Assembly: GCF_025642135.1 (NCBI RefSeq) | Contig: NZ_CP106793.1 | Span: forward strand, 3,269,001-3,333,000 | Direction: 5' to 3' | DNA: 64,000 bases | From: Streptomyces cynarae | Lineage (GTDB): Bacteria > Actinomycetota > Actinomycetes > Streptomycetales > Streptomycetaceae | In this document: positions 45,045 to 54,137 of the stretch, piece by piece | Numbering within the stretch: position 1 is the first letter of the stretch | Layout: each line of letters opens with the position of its first letter | Made by a program: the position numbers and the translations under genes | The notes under the pieces: model-generated | The model's input: the letters and a program-made list of their open reading frames with translations, nothing else | The model's database searches: none | Told to the model about the DNA's origin: nothing

Positions 45045-45421
45045 CCGGTTTCCGCGCACGCGCCCGTATCTTTTCAGCCAACTTCTCAATCTCATGCATC
45101 ACGCCGTGGAACGGCCCCCCACCCCCCGTTCCACCTGCGCTGAAAGGGTCCCGGACGGCGCCCGCACCCTACGGGGATTGGCCACCGGGACGAGGCGCAC
45201 TTCCCTGCACGCTCCACGAGTGCAACCCTTCGTGATCGAATGCTTCACGCCAAGTTGCCATGTCGACAATGTGCCGGATGGTGAACTGGTCACGCCGGCA
45301 CCGCGCGACACAGTAGATTCGATCATGACTGTCTACGGCGGGGGACTCGTGCAGGACCGAGGGGAAACGTGCAGGAGCGACACAACCGAGGAGCCGCGAC
45401 CACCGAGGGGGGCTTAGCAGG
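45045..45421 (+). promoter_or_regulatory. Long upstream region of adpA
   Basis: This 377-bp region is A/T-richer than its surroundings and has no credible ORF. It contains the inverted repeat GTGCCGG (45271-45277) / CCGGCAC (45295-45301), with an inner GTGA...TCAC pair. GAGGGGGG about 8 nt before the start is the ribosome-binding site. In Streptomyces the adpA promoter is a target of gamma-butyrolactone receptors and of AdpA itself; which site does which cannot be read here. Confidence 0.55.
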
Positions 45422-46654
45422 ATGAGCCATGACTCAACTGCCGCGCCGGACGCCGCGGCCCGGAAGCTGTCCGGGCGACGCCGCAAGGAGATCGTCGCGG
45501 TGCTGCTGTTCAGCGGCGGCCCCATCTTCGAGAGTTCCATTCCGCTTTCGGTGTTCGGGATTGACCGCCAGGACGCCGGAGTGCCGCGCTACCGCCTGCT
45601 GGTGGCGGCCGGCGAGGAAGGCCCGCTGCGGACCACAGGGGGCCTGGAACTGACCGCACCGTACGGGCTGGAGGCGATCTCGCGGGCGGGCACCGTCGTG
45701 GTGCCGGCCTGGCGGTCGATCACCTCTCCGCCACCGGAGGAGGCGCTCGAGGCGCTGCGCCGGGCGCACGAGGAGGGCGCCCGCATCGTGGGGCTGTGCA
45801 CCGGCGCCTTCGTGCTGGCCGCCGCAGGGCTGCTGGACGGGCGGCCGGCCACCACGCACTGGATGTACGCACCGACGCTGGCCAAGCGCTATCCGTCGGT
45901 GCACGTCGACCCACGCGAGCTGTTCGTGGACGACGGGGACGTCCTGACGTCGGCCGGTACGGCGGCCGGCATCGACCTGTGCCTCCACATCGTGCGCACG
46001 GACCACGGCAACGAGGCGGCGGGCGCGCTCGCCCGGCGCCTGGTGGTCCCGCCGCGCCGCAGCGGAGGCCAGGAGCGCTACCTCGACCGGTCTTTACCCG
46101 AGGAGATCGGCGCCGACCCGCTCGCGGAGGTCGTCGCCTGGGCGCTGGAACACCTCCACGAACAGTTCGACGTGGAGACGCTGGCGGCGCGCGCGTACAT
46201 GAGCCGGCGGACGTTCGACCGGCGGTTCCGCTCGCTCACCGGCAGCGCGCCGCTGCAGTGGCTGATCACCCAGCGGGTGCTGCAGGCGCAGCGGCTGCTC
46301 GAGACCTCCGACTACTCGGTCGACGAGGTCGCCGGGCGCTGCGGCTTCCGCTCGCCGGTCGCGCTGCGCGGCCACTTCCGGCGCCAGCTCGGCTCGTCGC
46401 CCGCTGCCTACCGGGCCGCGTACCGGGCGCGCCGCCCGCAGAGCGACCGGCAGGCGGACGCCGAGAGCTCCGGCCCGCCCGCGCCGCAGGCCGCGCCCGA
46501 GTCCGCCCAGCTCCCGATGCAGACCCGCCGGACGGCTGCGACGAACGGGATCGGTCCCTCGGCGCCCCTGTCCACGGACCACCCGGGCAAACACGTGCCC
46601 GAGCTGTACGCGGCGGGCCGCCCGAGCGTGCCGGGGCAGCGCAGCGCGCAGTAG
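45422..46654 (+). CDS. adpA: Developmental master regulator AdpA (BldH)
   Basis: The 410-residue protein has an N-terminal DJ-1/PfpI (GATase1-like) dimerisation domain (about 25-195; [31 protein letters not shown]). The C-terminal AraC/XylS DNA-binding domain (about 235-325) has [19 protein letters not shown] and [21 protein letters not shown] Pro/Ala/Gln-rich tail ends it. AdpA switches on aerial growth, spore formation and many secreted enzymes. Codon 225, between the two domains, is TTA (46094-46096), so full translation needs the bldA leucine tRNA. orn follows, as in other Streptomyces. Confidence 0.97.
   Translation: MSHDSTAAPDAAARKLSGRRRKEIVAVLLFSGGPIFESSIPLSVFGIDRQDAGVPRYRLLVAAGEEGPLRTTGGLELTAPYGLEAISRAGTVVVPAWRSITSPPPEEALEALRRAHEEGARIVGLCTGAFVLAAAGLLDGRPATTHWMYAPTLAKRYPSVHVDPRELFVDDGDVLTSAGTAAGIDLCLHIVRTDHGNEAAGALARRLVVPPRRSGGQERYLDRSLPEEIGADPLAEVVAWALEHLHEQFDVETLAARAYMSRRTFDRRFRSLTGSAPLQWLITQRVLQAQRLLETSDYSVDEVAGRCGFRSPVALRGHFRRQLGSSPAAYRAAYRARRPQSDRQADAESSGPPAPQAAPESAQLPMQTRRTAATNGIGPSAPLSTDHPGKHVPELYAAGRPSVPGQRSAQ
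46094..46096 (+). promoter_or_regulatory. TTA leucine codon (bldA control point) in adpA
   Basis: The in-frame codon TCT-TTA-CCC lies in the linker between the two AdpA domains. TTA is read only by the developmentally controlled bldA tRNA, the known translational switch of adpA/bldH. I noticed no other in-frame TTA in the genes here, though I did not check every codon. Confidence 0.95.
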
Positions 46655-46701
46655 CACCACCGCCGTGCCGGCGCACCGGCGTGCGCCGGCCCACCGGCGA
46701 G

Positions 46702-46744
46702 GACGGGCGGGACCGGGGGTCGTAGGACCCCGGTCCCGCCCGTC
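46702..46744 (+). terminator. Large hairpin after adpA
   Basis: A perfect 17-bp stem (46702-46718 with 46728-46744) encloses a 9-nt loop, 48 bp after the adpA stop. There is no U-run. It is the likely end or attenuation point of the adpA message before orn. Confidence 0.75.
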
Positions 46745-46751
46745 GCCGTAT

Positions 46752-46782
46752 CCGCCCGTGCACAGGTCACATGCACGGGCGG
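46752..46782 (+). other. Second hairpin, in the leader of orn
   Basis: CCGCCCGTGCA (46752-46762) pairs perfectly with TGCACGGGCGG (46772-46782) around a 9-nt loop, ending 35 bp before the orn start. With the hairpin before it, any adpA-orn read-through message would be strongly structured here. Confidence 0.65.
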
Positions 46783-46817
46783 TCCGCATGCCACGCCCGG
46801 GCCATAAGGTGGGACAC

Positions 46818-47420
46818 ATGAACGATCGCATGGTGTGGATCGACTGCGAGATGACCGGCCTCTCGCTGTCCGACGACGCGCTCATCGAGGTGGCAGCGCT
46901 GGTCACCGACTCCGAGCTGAACGTACTCGGCGAGGGGGTGGACATCGTGATCCGGCCGCCGGACGCGGCACTGGAGACGATGCCGGAGGTGGTGCGTCAG
47001 ATGCACACCGCCTCGGGACTGCTCGACGAGCTGGCGGCCGGCACGACGCTCGCCGACGCCGAGGAGCAGGTCCTGACCTACGTACGGGAGTGGGTCAAGG
47101 AACCGGGCAAGGCGCCCCTGTGCGGCAACTCCGTCGGCACGGACCGCGGCTTCCTCTCCCGCGACATGCCGACGCTGGAGGACTACCTGCACTACCGGAT
47201 CGTGGACGTCAGCTCGATCAAGGAGCTGGCCCGGCGCTGGTACCCGCGGGCCTACTTCAACAGTCCGGAGAAGAACGGCAACCACCGGGCGCTGGCCGAC
47301 ATCCGCGAGTCGATCGCGGAGCTGCGCTACTACCGGGAGGCGATCTTCGTATCGCAGCCGGGCCCCGACTCCGACACGGCGCGGACGATCGCGGCCAAGC
47401 ACGTGCTGCCCGCTCGGTAG
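46818..47420 (+). CDS. orn: Oligoribonuclease
   Basis: The 200-residue DEDDh exonuclease has WIDCEMTGL (first Asp and Glu), [16 protein letters not shown] (third acidic region) and [12 protein letters not shown] (His and Asp). It degrades 2-5-nt RNAs, including pGpG from cyclic-di-GMP turnover, to mononucleotides. In Streptomyces the gene is called ornA; it follows adpA and is needed for normal development. ATG 46818 has AAGGTGGG upstream. Confidence 0.96.
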   Translation: MNDRMVWIDCEMTGLSLSDDALIEVAALVTDSELNVLGEGVDIVIRPPDAALETMPEVVRQMHTASGLLDELAAGTTLADAEEQVLTYVREWVKEPGKAPLCGNSVGTDRGFLSRDMPTLEDYLHYRIVDVSSIKELARRWYPRAYFNSPEKNGNHRALADIRESIAELRYYREAIFVSQPGPDSDTARTIAAKHVLPAR

Positions 47421-47547
47421 CGGTCTCGGCGGGGCCCGACGGGGCGCCACGCCCGACGCACGGGGAAACGCTGGCGCGAGCACCCCTTCGGACCCTGTAC
47501 ACTTTTTCTCGGCCGGTGGGGGAAACCACTGCGAAAACACCGGTCAT

Positions 47548-47621
47548 GGTGGGTGTAGCTCAGCTGGTAGAGCACCTGGTTGTGGTCCAGGATGTCGCGG
47601 GTTCGAGTCCCGTCACTCACC
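47548..47621 (+). tRNA. tRNA-His (anticodon GTG)
   Basis: The cloverleaf folds with acceptor 47549-47555 / 47614-47620, anticodon loop TTGTGGT (anticodon GTG) and T-arm GCGGG-TTCGAGT-CCCGT. The extra 5' G (47548) opposite C73 (47621) is the identity element of tRNA-His. CCA is not encoded. Confidence 0.97.
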
Positions 47622-47630
47622 CTTCGTAGT

Positions 47631-47674
47631 CAGCCGGTGGCCTGTGGGAGCAGGTCGCCGGCTGAACTGCTTTT
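47631..47674 (+). terminator. Terminator after tRNA-His
   Basis: CAGCCGG (47631-47637) pairs with CCGGCTG (47658-47664), then AACTGCTTTT. It ends at the stop codon of the convergent gene. Confidence 0.6.
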
Positions 47675-48807
47675 CAGCACGGCTCTTCTTTTGCACACGG
47701 CTCTTCTTCGAGGGCGCCCATCGCCGCCTGAAGGACACGGTGCCGGCCGAGCAGGTCGGTGCTGTCGGCCCACTGGTCCACGCCTCCGACCAGGGGCAGA
47801 CCGCGAAGATCGGGGTCCGTGACCGTGTGGGCCAGGGCCTGTGCGAAGCGCTCGGCGCGCAGGACGAGGAACGGGCGTGCGTGGTAGGGGCGGGGCCTCG
47901 GGTCCACCGGGGTGGTCAGTCCGGAGGCGTTCTGCAGGGAAGCGACCGCTTCGTACGCGTCGCACAGGTGCCCTTCCCGGGCCGGATGGTCCGTCGCCGC
48001 CAGCGCACCGCGCAGTGACGGAGTGAGCGACGCGGCCACCGGCAGCCGGCCGAACGCGCTGCCCAGCCATTTGCCGTAGGGGGCGTACCGGCGCTCCAGC
48101 AGCAGGCACAGCCGCATCAGGTCCCGTACGAGACGGGCGGCCGTGACGGCGGAGCCGATGTCGTCGCCGACCTCCGCGCAGCGTCCCACGAACGCCTCTT
48201 CCTGCGAGATGCGCTGCCACTGGCACGCCAGCAGGTACCGCCACACCTGCTCCGGGTACCAGGCCAGCCGGCGCCGCGCGGCGGTGAGGGTGCCGAGCAC
48301 GTCGTGGAACACCGCGCCGCCGGTGGTCTCGGCGAGCCGTTGCTGGGGCATCGCCAGCCAAGTGCGCACGCTCGGCTCCCGGCCGGCCGAGCGCAGCCCG
48401 AGCCGCTCTGCGAGCCAGCCTTCGACGTCGTGCACGTCGACACGGTGGTTGACCGGGCCGCCGGTCAGCCGCATGCGTCCGACCGGGTCCAGCGGGTCGT
48501 CGCTCTCCTGGAAGTGGGTGGGCCAGCCGCGCAGCTGCTTCGGCAGCCGTTCGGCCAGCAGGCGGCGGATGTCGTCGCCGTGCCGGGCGCGGTCCTCGGC
48601 CGAGAGGAAGAGCTCCAACCGGGGTCCCCACTCGTGATCCGCCGAGCGGGGTGTGTCAAAACCCAGCACCTCGGAACCGCTGCCGATCCGCGCCGCCGCG
48701 TACCGCAGTCCCGGGAAGGCCTCGCGCAGCAGCGGCCCCACGGCCTCCTCGTACAGGATCGCGGACAGCTTCAGGCCGGGCATGAACCGGGCTTCGTAGG
48801 TCGCCAT
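47674..48807 (-). CDS. DUF4037-domain protein (nucleotidyltransferase-like fold)
   Basis: The 377-residue protein begins MATYEARFMPGLKLSAILYE and has GSGSEVLGFDTPRSADHEWG, in which the GS...DxxWG pattern recalls a nucleotidyltransferase GS-x10-DxD site. YAPYGKWLGSAFGRLP lies in the C-terminal half. This matches the DUF4037 group, whose biochemical role is not established. The C-terminus carries a small duplication (EEPCAKEEPC) encoded by a repeated CACGGCTCTTCTT. Confidence 0.75.
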   Translation of the reverse strand: MATYEARFMPGLKLSAILYEEAVGPLLREAFPGLRYAAARIGSGSEVLGFDTPRSADHEWGPRLELFLSAEDRARHGDDIRRLLAERLPKQLRGWPTHFQESDDPLDPVGRMRLTGGPVNHRVDVHDVEGWLAERLGLRSAGREPSVRTWLAMPQQRLAETTGGAVFHDVLGTLTAARRRLAWYPEQVWRYLLACQWQRISQEEAFVGRCAEVGDDIGSAVTAARLVRDLMRLCLLLERRYAPYGKWLGSAFGRLPVAASLTPSLRGALAATDHPAREGHLCDAYEAVASLQNASGLTTPVDPRPRPYHARPFLVLRAERFAQALAHTVTDPDLRGLPLVGGVDQWADSTDLLGRHRVLQAAMGALEEEPCAKEEPC

Positions 48808-48903
48808 GGCCTCACTGTGCTGGGCGCGTCACCGCCGGGGCCACCGGTTATCCGCGCGGGAGCTCCACCGGCGGCCCCGTCACCGGCCCGGTCGGACGCA
48901 CCG

Positions 48904-49641
48904 TCAGGCGTTCAGCTCCGCCCTGTCGCCCATCACCACGACCGGGTGCTGCTTCGGATCGAGGGTGCGCAGCAGGTACCGCATCGCCGACTCGGACACG
49001 CTCACGCACGCCGATGTGCCGCTGCCGTGGTCCATGTGCAGCCAGATGTCGCCGCCCTTCGACTGGCCCAGCGGCCGGGTCGGGTCATCGGGTGGAGTGC
49101 CCCTGACCCGGTTGTAGTCGATGGCGATGACGTAGTCGAAGTCGTGCCAGTAGGACTTGCTCCAGGTGCGGGGCGCCTGGAACGACGCGGACTCGGTGTA
49201 CGGCAGCTCGGCTCCCGGGTCGTCGAGCACTCCGCCCGCGTCGCTCAGCGTGAACACGCCGACCGGGCTGCGCTGGTCGCCCTCGTGATGGTCGGTCGTC
49301 CAGCCCTTTCTCCCGTTGTGGGCCGCCCAGGAACGTTCCTGCTTCCAGGTGGAGCCGTGCTTGGTGAAGAGCGCGACGGTCGAGTCGGGCGAGTTGCGGT
49401 CCGCGCCGTAGACGGCGACCACCTGGCGGGAGTCGGCCGGCACGCGCTGCCAGAGCCGGTCACCGATGCCGGGTATACGCGTCATGTCCGTCTTCTTCCA
49501 CGACGCGCGGTCCGCCCGGCCGCGGGCCGCGGAGGCGCGCCGGTGATCCGAACTCCCGCACGCCGCCAGGGACATCGTCAGCACACCGCACACCCCCACC
49601 ACGACTGCCCGTATCGCACCGCCTTTTCGCATGCGTCCCAT
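48904..49641 (-). CDS. Lipoprotein with L,D-transpeptidase (YkuD-like) domain
   Basis: The 245-residue protein has a lipoprotein signal (AIRAVVVGVCGVLTMSLAAC, lipobox LAAC). The catalytic domain carries GDQRSPVGVFTLSDAGG, HMDHGSGTSACVSVSE and the nucleophile Cys in SACVS, as in L,D-transpeptidase relatives where HxxHG and SxGC line the site. A role in peptidoglycan cross-linking or trimming is likely. ATG 49641 and 49632 are both possible starts, with no clear ribosome-binding site. Confidence 0.75.
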   Translation of the reverse strand: MGRMRKGGAIRAVVVGVCGVLTMSLAACGSSDHRRASAARGRADRASWKKTDMTRIPGIGDRLWQRVPADSRQVVAVYGADRNSPDSTVALFTKHGSTWKQERSWAAHNGRKGWTTDHHEGDQRSPVGVFTLSDAGGVLDDPGAELPYTESASFQAPRTWSKSYWHDFDYVIAIDYNRVRGTPPDDPTRPLGQSKGGDIWLHMDHGSGTSACVSVSESAMRYLLRTLDPKQHPVVVMGDRAELNA

Positions 49642-49678
49642 GGTCGCAGTCCGGTCCGGGGCCGGTGGGCACGGCCCC

Positions 49679-50320
49679 TCACACAGCCCCCGAGTACTCC
49701 AACGGCGGTGCGATCGCTTGGGCGTCCGCCCCCTGGCCCACCCACAGTCCGATGAGGAAGGCCGCTGTCGCCTCCAGCAGAGCCGCCCGCTCCAGCCCTC
49801 CGCCGTCCAGCGGCAGGCAGCCGAGGTCGTGCACCAGGCGGCGTACCGTCTCCAGGGCCGAGGCGTCGTCGCCGCACAGCGGAACCGCTAGGGGACGGCC
49901 GTCGAAGACGGGCGGGGTCAGCCGCCACACGCTCTCATGGCAGAGGTTGAACGCCTTGACCACGCGTGCGCCGGGGGCGGCCGCGGCGATGCGCTCGGCG
50001 GCCGAGGGACCGCCCCCGGTCTCCAGGAGGAAGCCCGGGCCGACCGGGTTGGTGCAGTCGATCAGCGTCCGGCCCGCCAGGGTGTCGGACAGACCGGACA
50101 CCATGTCGGCGGCCACCGCGTACGGCACCGCCAGCAGCACCGCGTCCCTACCGTGCTCGACGACGCGGCGCAGGCTTCCCGCCCGTCCGCCGATCCTTCC
50201 GGCCAGGGCTGCCGAGCGGCCCGTGTCCCGCCCGCCCACCAGTACGTCGTGGCCGACCCGTGCCCACTGGCCGCCCAGGGCGTCCGCCATGGCGCCGGTG
50301 CCGACGATCCCGATCCTCAT
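49679..50320 (-). CDS. F420/NADP-type oxidoreductase (NAD-binding Rossmann domain)
   Basis: The 213-residue protein starts MRIGIVGTGAMADALGGQWA, with the dinucleotide motif GxGxMxxxL and GGRD typical of F420-dependent NADP reductases. Further family features are DAVLLAVPYAVA, LIDCTNPVG and VVKAFNLCHESVW. It should move hydride between NADP(H) and a small cofactor or substrate. It is divergent from an HxlR-family regulator, which probably controls it. ATG 50320 has GGGGAG upstream. Confidence 0.82.
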   Translation of the reverse strand: MRIGIVGTGAMADALGGQWARVGHDVLVGGRDTGRSAALAGRIGGRAGSLRRVVEHGRDAVLLAVPYAVAADMVSGLSDTLAGRTLIDCTNPVGPGFLLETGGGPSAAERIAAAAPGARVVKAFNLCHESVWRLTPPVFDGRPLAVPLCGDDASALETVRRLVHDLGCLPLDGGGLERAALLEATAAFLIGLWVGQGADAQAIAPPLEYSGAV

Positions 50321-50345
50321 CGTCCCCACTCCCCGTGTGGTGGTC

Positions 50346-50369
50346 CTGTTCCCGTATTCGGAACGACAG
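50346..50369. promoter_or_regulatory. Inverted repeat in the oxidoreductase / HxlR spacer
   Basis: GTTCC (50348-50352) and GGAAC (50360-50364) flank CGTATTC, with flanking CT and GACAG extending the symmetry. It is central in the 78-bp divergent spacer and is a candidate HxlR operator. Confidence 0.45.
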
Positions 50370-50398
50370 TAGGAAGCTGTTCGGGCACCATTCGGTAA

Positions 50399-50839
50399 GT
50401 GACCGTCGACCAGGGCTTCATCGCCGACTGCCGTGCCCGGCTCGCCTTCGACCTGCTGGCCAACACCTGGAACCCAGTGGTGATCTGGGCGCTGCGCGAG
50501 GGCCCCGAGCGCCCCGGCCGGCTGCGCGAGCGGATCGGCGGCGTAAGCCCCAAGGTGCTCACCGAGACCCTGCGCCGACTGGAGTTCAACGGGCTGGTCG
50601 AGCGCCGCGCCCGCCCGGGCGCCCCACCCCGCGTCGACTACGGACTCACGGAACTGGGGCGGAGCCTGCTGCCGCCGATCGAGGCGTTCGGCGCCTGGGC
50701 GTTCGAGCACGGCGACGAGGTGATGGCGGCGCAGGAGCGTGGGGAACCGGCGACGGCTCCCCACGACGTTCGCCGCGTTCAGCCGGCCGCGGCCCGCACG
50801 TACGGGCCGGCCCTCACGCCCGGCCGCCCCGCCGAGTGA
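50399..50839 (+). CDS. HxlR-family winged-helix regulator
   Basis: The 146-residue protein has the HxlR DNA-binding fold, FDLLANTWNPVVIWALREGP through GVSPKVLTETLRRLEFNGLV and YGLTELGRSLLPPIEAF. It lacks the usual N-terminal redox Cys, though Cys11 (IADCRARL) is in a similar place. The C-terminal 30 residues are low-complexity. Start GTG 50399. It is divergent from an oxidoreductase gene, a common HxlR pairing. Confidence 0.88.
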   Translation: MTVDQGFIADCRARLAFDLLANTWNPVVIWALREGPERPGRLRERIGGVSPKVLTETLRRLEFNGLVERRARPGAPPRVDYGLTELGRSLLPPIEAFGAWAFEHGDEVMAAQERGEPATAPHDVRRVQPAAARTYGPALTPGRPAE

Positions 50840-50864
50840 AAAGACGCAGAGAGGGCCCCACCGA

Positions 50865-51365
50865 GTGCTCAGCCCCGAACCGATCCGCACCGCCCGCCTG
50901 GACCTGCTGCCCCTGCGCGTCGAGCACGCCGAGGAGATGGCCGAGACCCTGGCCGACCCGCGGCTGCACACGTACACCGGCGGCGTGCCGCACTCCCCGG
51001 CCGCCCTGCGCGCACGCTACGAACGGCTGGTCTCCGGCTCGCCCGACCCGGCCGTCTTCTGGTGCAACTGGGTGCTGTTCCAGCGTGGGGAGTCCCGTCT
51101 CGTGGGCACGGTGCAGGCGACGGTCACCGACCGCGCCACGGAGATCGCGTGGGTCGTCGGAACGGCGTGGCAGGGCCAGGGGCTGGCCACGGAGGCGGCC
51201 CGGGGACTGGTCGACTGGCTCGGGCAGCAGCACGTCACCACGGTCGTCGCGCACATCCACCCGGCCCACCGGGCGTCGCAGTCCGTGGCGGCTGCGTCCG
51301 GCCTGGCACCGACGGACCAGCGCCAGGACGGAGAGATCAGGTGGGAGCTGTCGCTGCCGGGCTGA
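50865..51365 (+). CDS. GNAT-family N-acetyltransferase (RimJ/RimL type)
   Basis: The 166-residue protein begins VLSPEPIRTARLDLLPLRVE, the RimJ/RimL-like opening, and has the acetyl-CoA motif WVVGTAWQGQGLATEAARGL. It would acetylate an amine: a protein N-terminus or a small molecule. Start GTG 50865, with GAGAGGG upstream. It follows the HxlR gene by 25 bp and may share its transcript. Confidence 0.85.
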   Translation: MLSPEPIRTARLDLLPLRVEHAEEMAETLADPRLHTYTGGVPHSPAALRARYERLVSGSPDPAVFWCNWVLFQRGESRLVGTVQATVTDRATEIAWVVGTAWQGQGLATEAARGLVDWLGQQHVTTVVAHIHPAHRASQSVAAASGLAPTDQRQDGEIRWELSLPG

Positions 51366-51414
51366 CACGCGCGCCGGGCAGGGGCTCGCGCGTGGCTCGC
51401 CCGCTACGGGCGCG

Positions 51415-52470
51415 TCAGGACGAGTCCCGCGCCACCAGTTCCGTCGGCAGCACCACCTGCCGCCGGTCCAGTGTCCGGGAGGCCACCGGGCGGCGGTCCG
51501 CTATCTCGTCCAGGAGCAGGTCGATCATCGCCCGGCCCATCTCCTCGATCGGCTGGCGCACGCTCGTCAGCGGCGGGTCCATGTGGCGGGCGATCGCCGA
51601 GTCGTCGTACCCCACGAGCGCCACGTCGTCCGGGATACGGCGCCCCGCCTCCCGCAGCACCTGGCGCGCGCCCGCCGCCATCACGTCCGACTCCGCGAAC
51701 ACCGCGTCCAGGTCCGGGCGGCGGGCCAGCAGCTCCGTCATGGCGCGCCGGCCGCCCTCCTCGGTGAAGTCACCGGGCAGGATCAGGGCCTCGTCCACCG
51801 CACGGCCCGCCTCCCTGAGCACGTCCCGGTAGCCCTCGATGCGCCGCTGGGCGCCGTAGACGTCGAGGCGGCCGGTGATCGTGGCGATGCGGGCGCGGCC
51901 GCGGGCGATCAGGTGCTCCACCGCCGAGCGGCCGCCGCCGTAGTTGTCCGAGTCCACCGACGGCAGGGTCTCCGAGGCCGAGCGGGGGCCGCTGATCACC
52001 GCCGGGATCTCCAGCTGGGCGAGCAGGTCGGGCAGCGGGTCGTCCGCGTGGACGGAGACCAGCAGGACGCCGTCCACCCGGTGCGCCGCCAGGTACTGCG
52101 CCAGCCTGCGCCGCTCCCGGTCGCTGCCCGCGAAGATCAGCAGCAGCTGCATCTCGGTGTCCGACAGCGCCGCCCCGACTCCCGTCACCATGTCCGAGAA
52201 GTACGGCTCCGCGAAGAACCGCGTCTCCGGCTCGGGGACGACGAGCGCGATCGCGTCCGTACGGTTCGCGGCCAGCGCCCGGGCCGCGGTGTTCGGCACG
52301 TATCCCAGCTCCGCGACCGCCGCCTCGACGGCCGCGCGCGTCGCGTCGCTCACCCGGGGCGAGCCGTTGATCACCCGGGAGACCGTGCCGCGGCCCACGC
52401 CGGCCCGTGCGGCGACCTCCTCAAGAGTCGGCCGCCGGCCACTCCGGCCCCGCGTTCCGTGGCCTGTCAT
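51415..52470 (-). CDS. cebR: LacI-family repressor, CebR-like
   Basis: The 351-residue protein has an N-terminal LacI helix-turn-helix (TLEEVAARAGVGRGTVSRVI, then VNGSPRVSDATR-type hinge) and a periplasmic-binding-like sugar domain (residues about 65-345) ending in RQPIEEMGRAMIDLLLDE. It faces a cellobiose-type ABC transporter operon whose promoter has a perfect TGGGAGCGCTCCCA operator, the CebR site. Cellobiose or cellotriose would be the inducer. ATG 52470 follows GGAGG. Confidence 0.88.
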   Translation of the reverse strand: MTGHGTRGRSGRRPTLEEVAARAGVGRGTVSRVINGSPRVSDATRAAVEAAVAELGYVPNTAARALAANRTDAIALVVPEPETRFFAEPYFSDMVTGVGAALSDTEMQLLLIFAGSDRERRRLAQYLAAHRVDGVLLVSVHADDPLPDLLAQLEIPAVISGPRSASETLPSVDSDNYGGGRSAVEHLIARGRARIATITGRLDVYGAQRRIEGYRDVLREAGRAVDEALILPGDFTEEGGRRAMTELLARRPDLDAVFAESDVMAAGARQVLREAGRRIPDDVALVGYDDSAIARHMDPPLTSVRQPIEEMGRAMIDLLLDEIADRRPVASRTLDRRQVVLPTELVARDSS

Positions 52471-52806
52471 GGTCGCCTCCCGTCGCACCGCGCGTCGCGC
52501 GCCTGGCCTGGAATGTAACAGTCCCGTGCGGCTTCGCGACCGCCGCTTGGGGACGATCGCGCCCGGGGGCGGTCCTTCACCGCGGCCAGTTAACGTCCCG
52601 ATAACTGAACGCGTCTGACAGCGTCAGCTCCCTTGACACCCCCGCCCGGACCCACGACCCTTCAACACATCACTTGTGGGAGCGCTCCCACAGCACCTGC
52701 CCCATACACATCCCGCACGTTCCCCGCCCGAGCCGCAGCGACAAGACACGGGCCCAGCAAAGAAGTTGGCCGGGGGGTCGGCACGTCAGGGCAACTGGAG
52801 GACGAC
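52471..52806. promoter_or_regulatory. Divergent promoter region cebR / cebE
   Basis: This 336-bp spacer holds a -35-like TTGACA at 52633-52638 directed toward cebE, and the CebR box 37 bp after it. GGAGGA at 52798-52803 is the cebE ribosome-binding site. I see no further gene. Confidence 0.6.
52675..52692. promoter_or_regulatory. CebR box upstream of cebE
   Basis: TGTGGGAGCGCTCCCACA is a perfect 18-bp palindrome containing the full CebR consensus TGGGAGCGCTCCCA (52677-52690). Confidence 0.93.
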
Positions 52807-54132
52807 ATGCGAGCACGTACCCGATCCGGCCACAAGGCGATAGCCCTCACGGCCGTCGCAGTGCTGGGCGCCGGGCTGCTGGCCGGCTGTGCCGACGACG
52901 GCGGAGACAAGTCCGGCTCTTCGCCGGACGGCGGTGGCAGCGGCAAGACCACGATCAGCCTCGGGCTCTTCGGCACCTTCGGCTTCAAGGAGGCCGGCCT
53001 CTACGCCGAGTACGAGAAGCTCCACCCCAACATCAAGATCACCGAGAACGTCACCGAGCGGAACGAGAACTACTACCCGGCGCTCGTCAACCACCTCACC
53101 ACCGGCAGCGGTCTGCAGGACATCCAGGGCGTCGAAGTCGGCAACATAGCCGAGGTCGTCAGCACCCAGGCGGCCAAGCTCACGGACCTCTCCAAGGTTT
53201 CGGGCGTGAACAAGGCCGACTTCCTCGACTGGAAGTGGGCGCAGGCCACCACCAAGGACGGTCAGACGATCGGCCTCGGCACCGACGTCGGCCCGATGGC
53301 GGTCTGCTACCGCAAGGACCTCTTCCAGGCGGCCGGTCTGCCCACCGACCGCACCGAGGTCGGCAAGCTGTGGTCCGGCGACTGGAGCAAGCTCGTCAGC
53401 GTCGGCGAGCGCTACCAGAAGAAGGCGCCGCAGGGCACCACCTTCTGGGACTCCCCCGGCGGTCTGCTGAACGCTGTCCTCAGCAGTGAGAAGGAGAAGT
53501 TCTACGACTCCTCCGGCAAGGTCATCTACAAGACGAACCCCGCCGTCAAGGCCGCCTTCGACCTGACCGCGGACGCCGCGAAGAAGGGCCTGATCGGCGC
53601 GCAGACGCAGTTCCAGCCGACCTGGGACCAGACGATCGCCAACGTGAAGTTCGCCGCGATGGCCTGCCCGCCGTGGATGCTCGGCTACATCAAGGGCAAG
53701 TCGAAGCCGGACGCCAAGGGCAAGTGGGACGTGGCCGTCGCGCCCAAGTCCGGCAACTGGGGCGGTTCCTTCCTGACCGTGCCGAAGAGCGGCAAGCACG
53801 TGAAGGAGGCCCAGGAGCTGGCCGCCTGGCTGACCGCGCCCGCGCAGCAGGCCAAGCTGTTCAGCGTCCAGGGCAGCTTCCCGAGCGCGCAGGCGGCGTA
53901 CAGCTCCCCCGAGGTCACCGGCGCCAAGAACGAGATGACCGGTGACGCCCCGATCGGCACGATCTTCGCCGAGGCCGCCAAGTCCAGCCCGGTCCAGGTC
54001 ATCGGCCCGAAGGACCAGATCATCCAGCAGGGTCTGACCGACAACGGCGTCATCCTCGTGACGAAGGGCAAGTCGGCCGAGGAGGCCTGGAACACGGCCA
54101 CGAAGACCATCGACAACAACCTGGAGAAGTGA
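52807..54132 (+). CDS. cebE: Cello-oligosaccharide-binding lipoprotein CebE-like
   Basis: The 441-residue ABC solute-binding protein (family 1) has a lipoprotein signal ending LLAGC (residue about 26). Its mature fold includes LGLFGTFGFKEAGLYAEYEK, PALVNHLTTGSG and GLGTDVGPMAVCYRKDLFQ. It should bind cellobiose or cellotriose at the cell surface. The CebR box, the permeases and the GH1 enzyme downstream support this. The ATPase is not encoded here; in Streptomyces the shared MsiK normally serves. Confidence 0.9.
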   Translation: MRARTRSGHKAIALTAVAVLGAGLLAGCADDGGDKSGSSPDGGGSGKTTISLGLFGTFGFKEAGLYAEYEKLHPNIKITENVTERNENYYPALVNHLTTGSGLQDIQGVEVGNIAEVVSTQAAKLTDLSKVSGVNKADFLDWKWAQATTKDGQTIGLGTDVGPMAVCYRKDLFQAAGLPTDRTEVGKLWSGDWSKLVSVGERYQKKAPQGTTFWDSPGGLLNAVLSSEKEKFYDSSGKVIYKTNPAVKAAFDLTADAAKKGLIGAQTQFQPTWDQTIANVKFAAMACPPWMLGYIKGKSKPDAKGKWDVAVAPKSGNWGGSFLTVPKSGKHVKEAQELAAWLTAPAQQAKLFSVQGSFPSAQAAYSSPEVTGAKNEMTGDAPIGTIFAEAAKSSPVQVIGPKDQIIQQGLTDNGVILVTKGKSAEEAWNTATKTIDNNLEK

Positions 54133-54137
54133 CCGGC

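Noticed and set aside
47498..47503. TACACT as the -10 box of the tRNA-His promoter
   Set aside because: The position is plausible (about 45 bp upstream) but there is no matching -35 at the right distance, so I did not annotate it.
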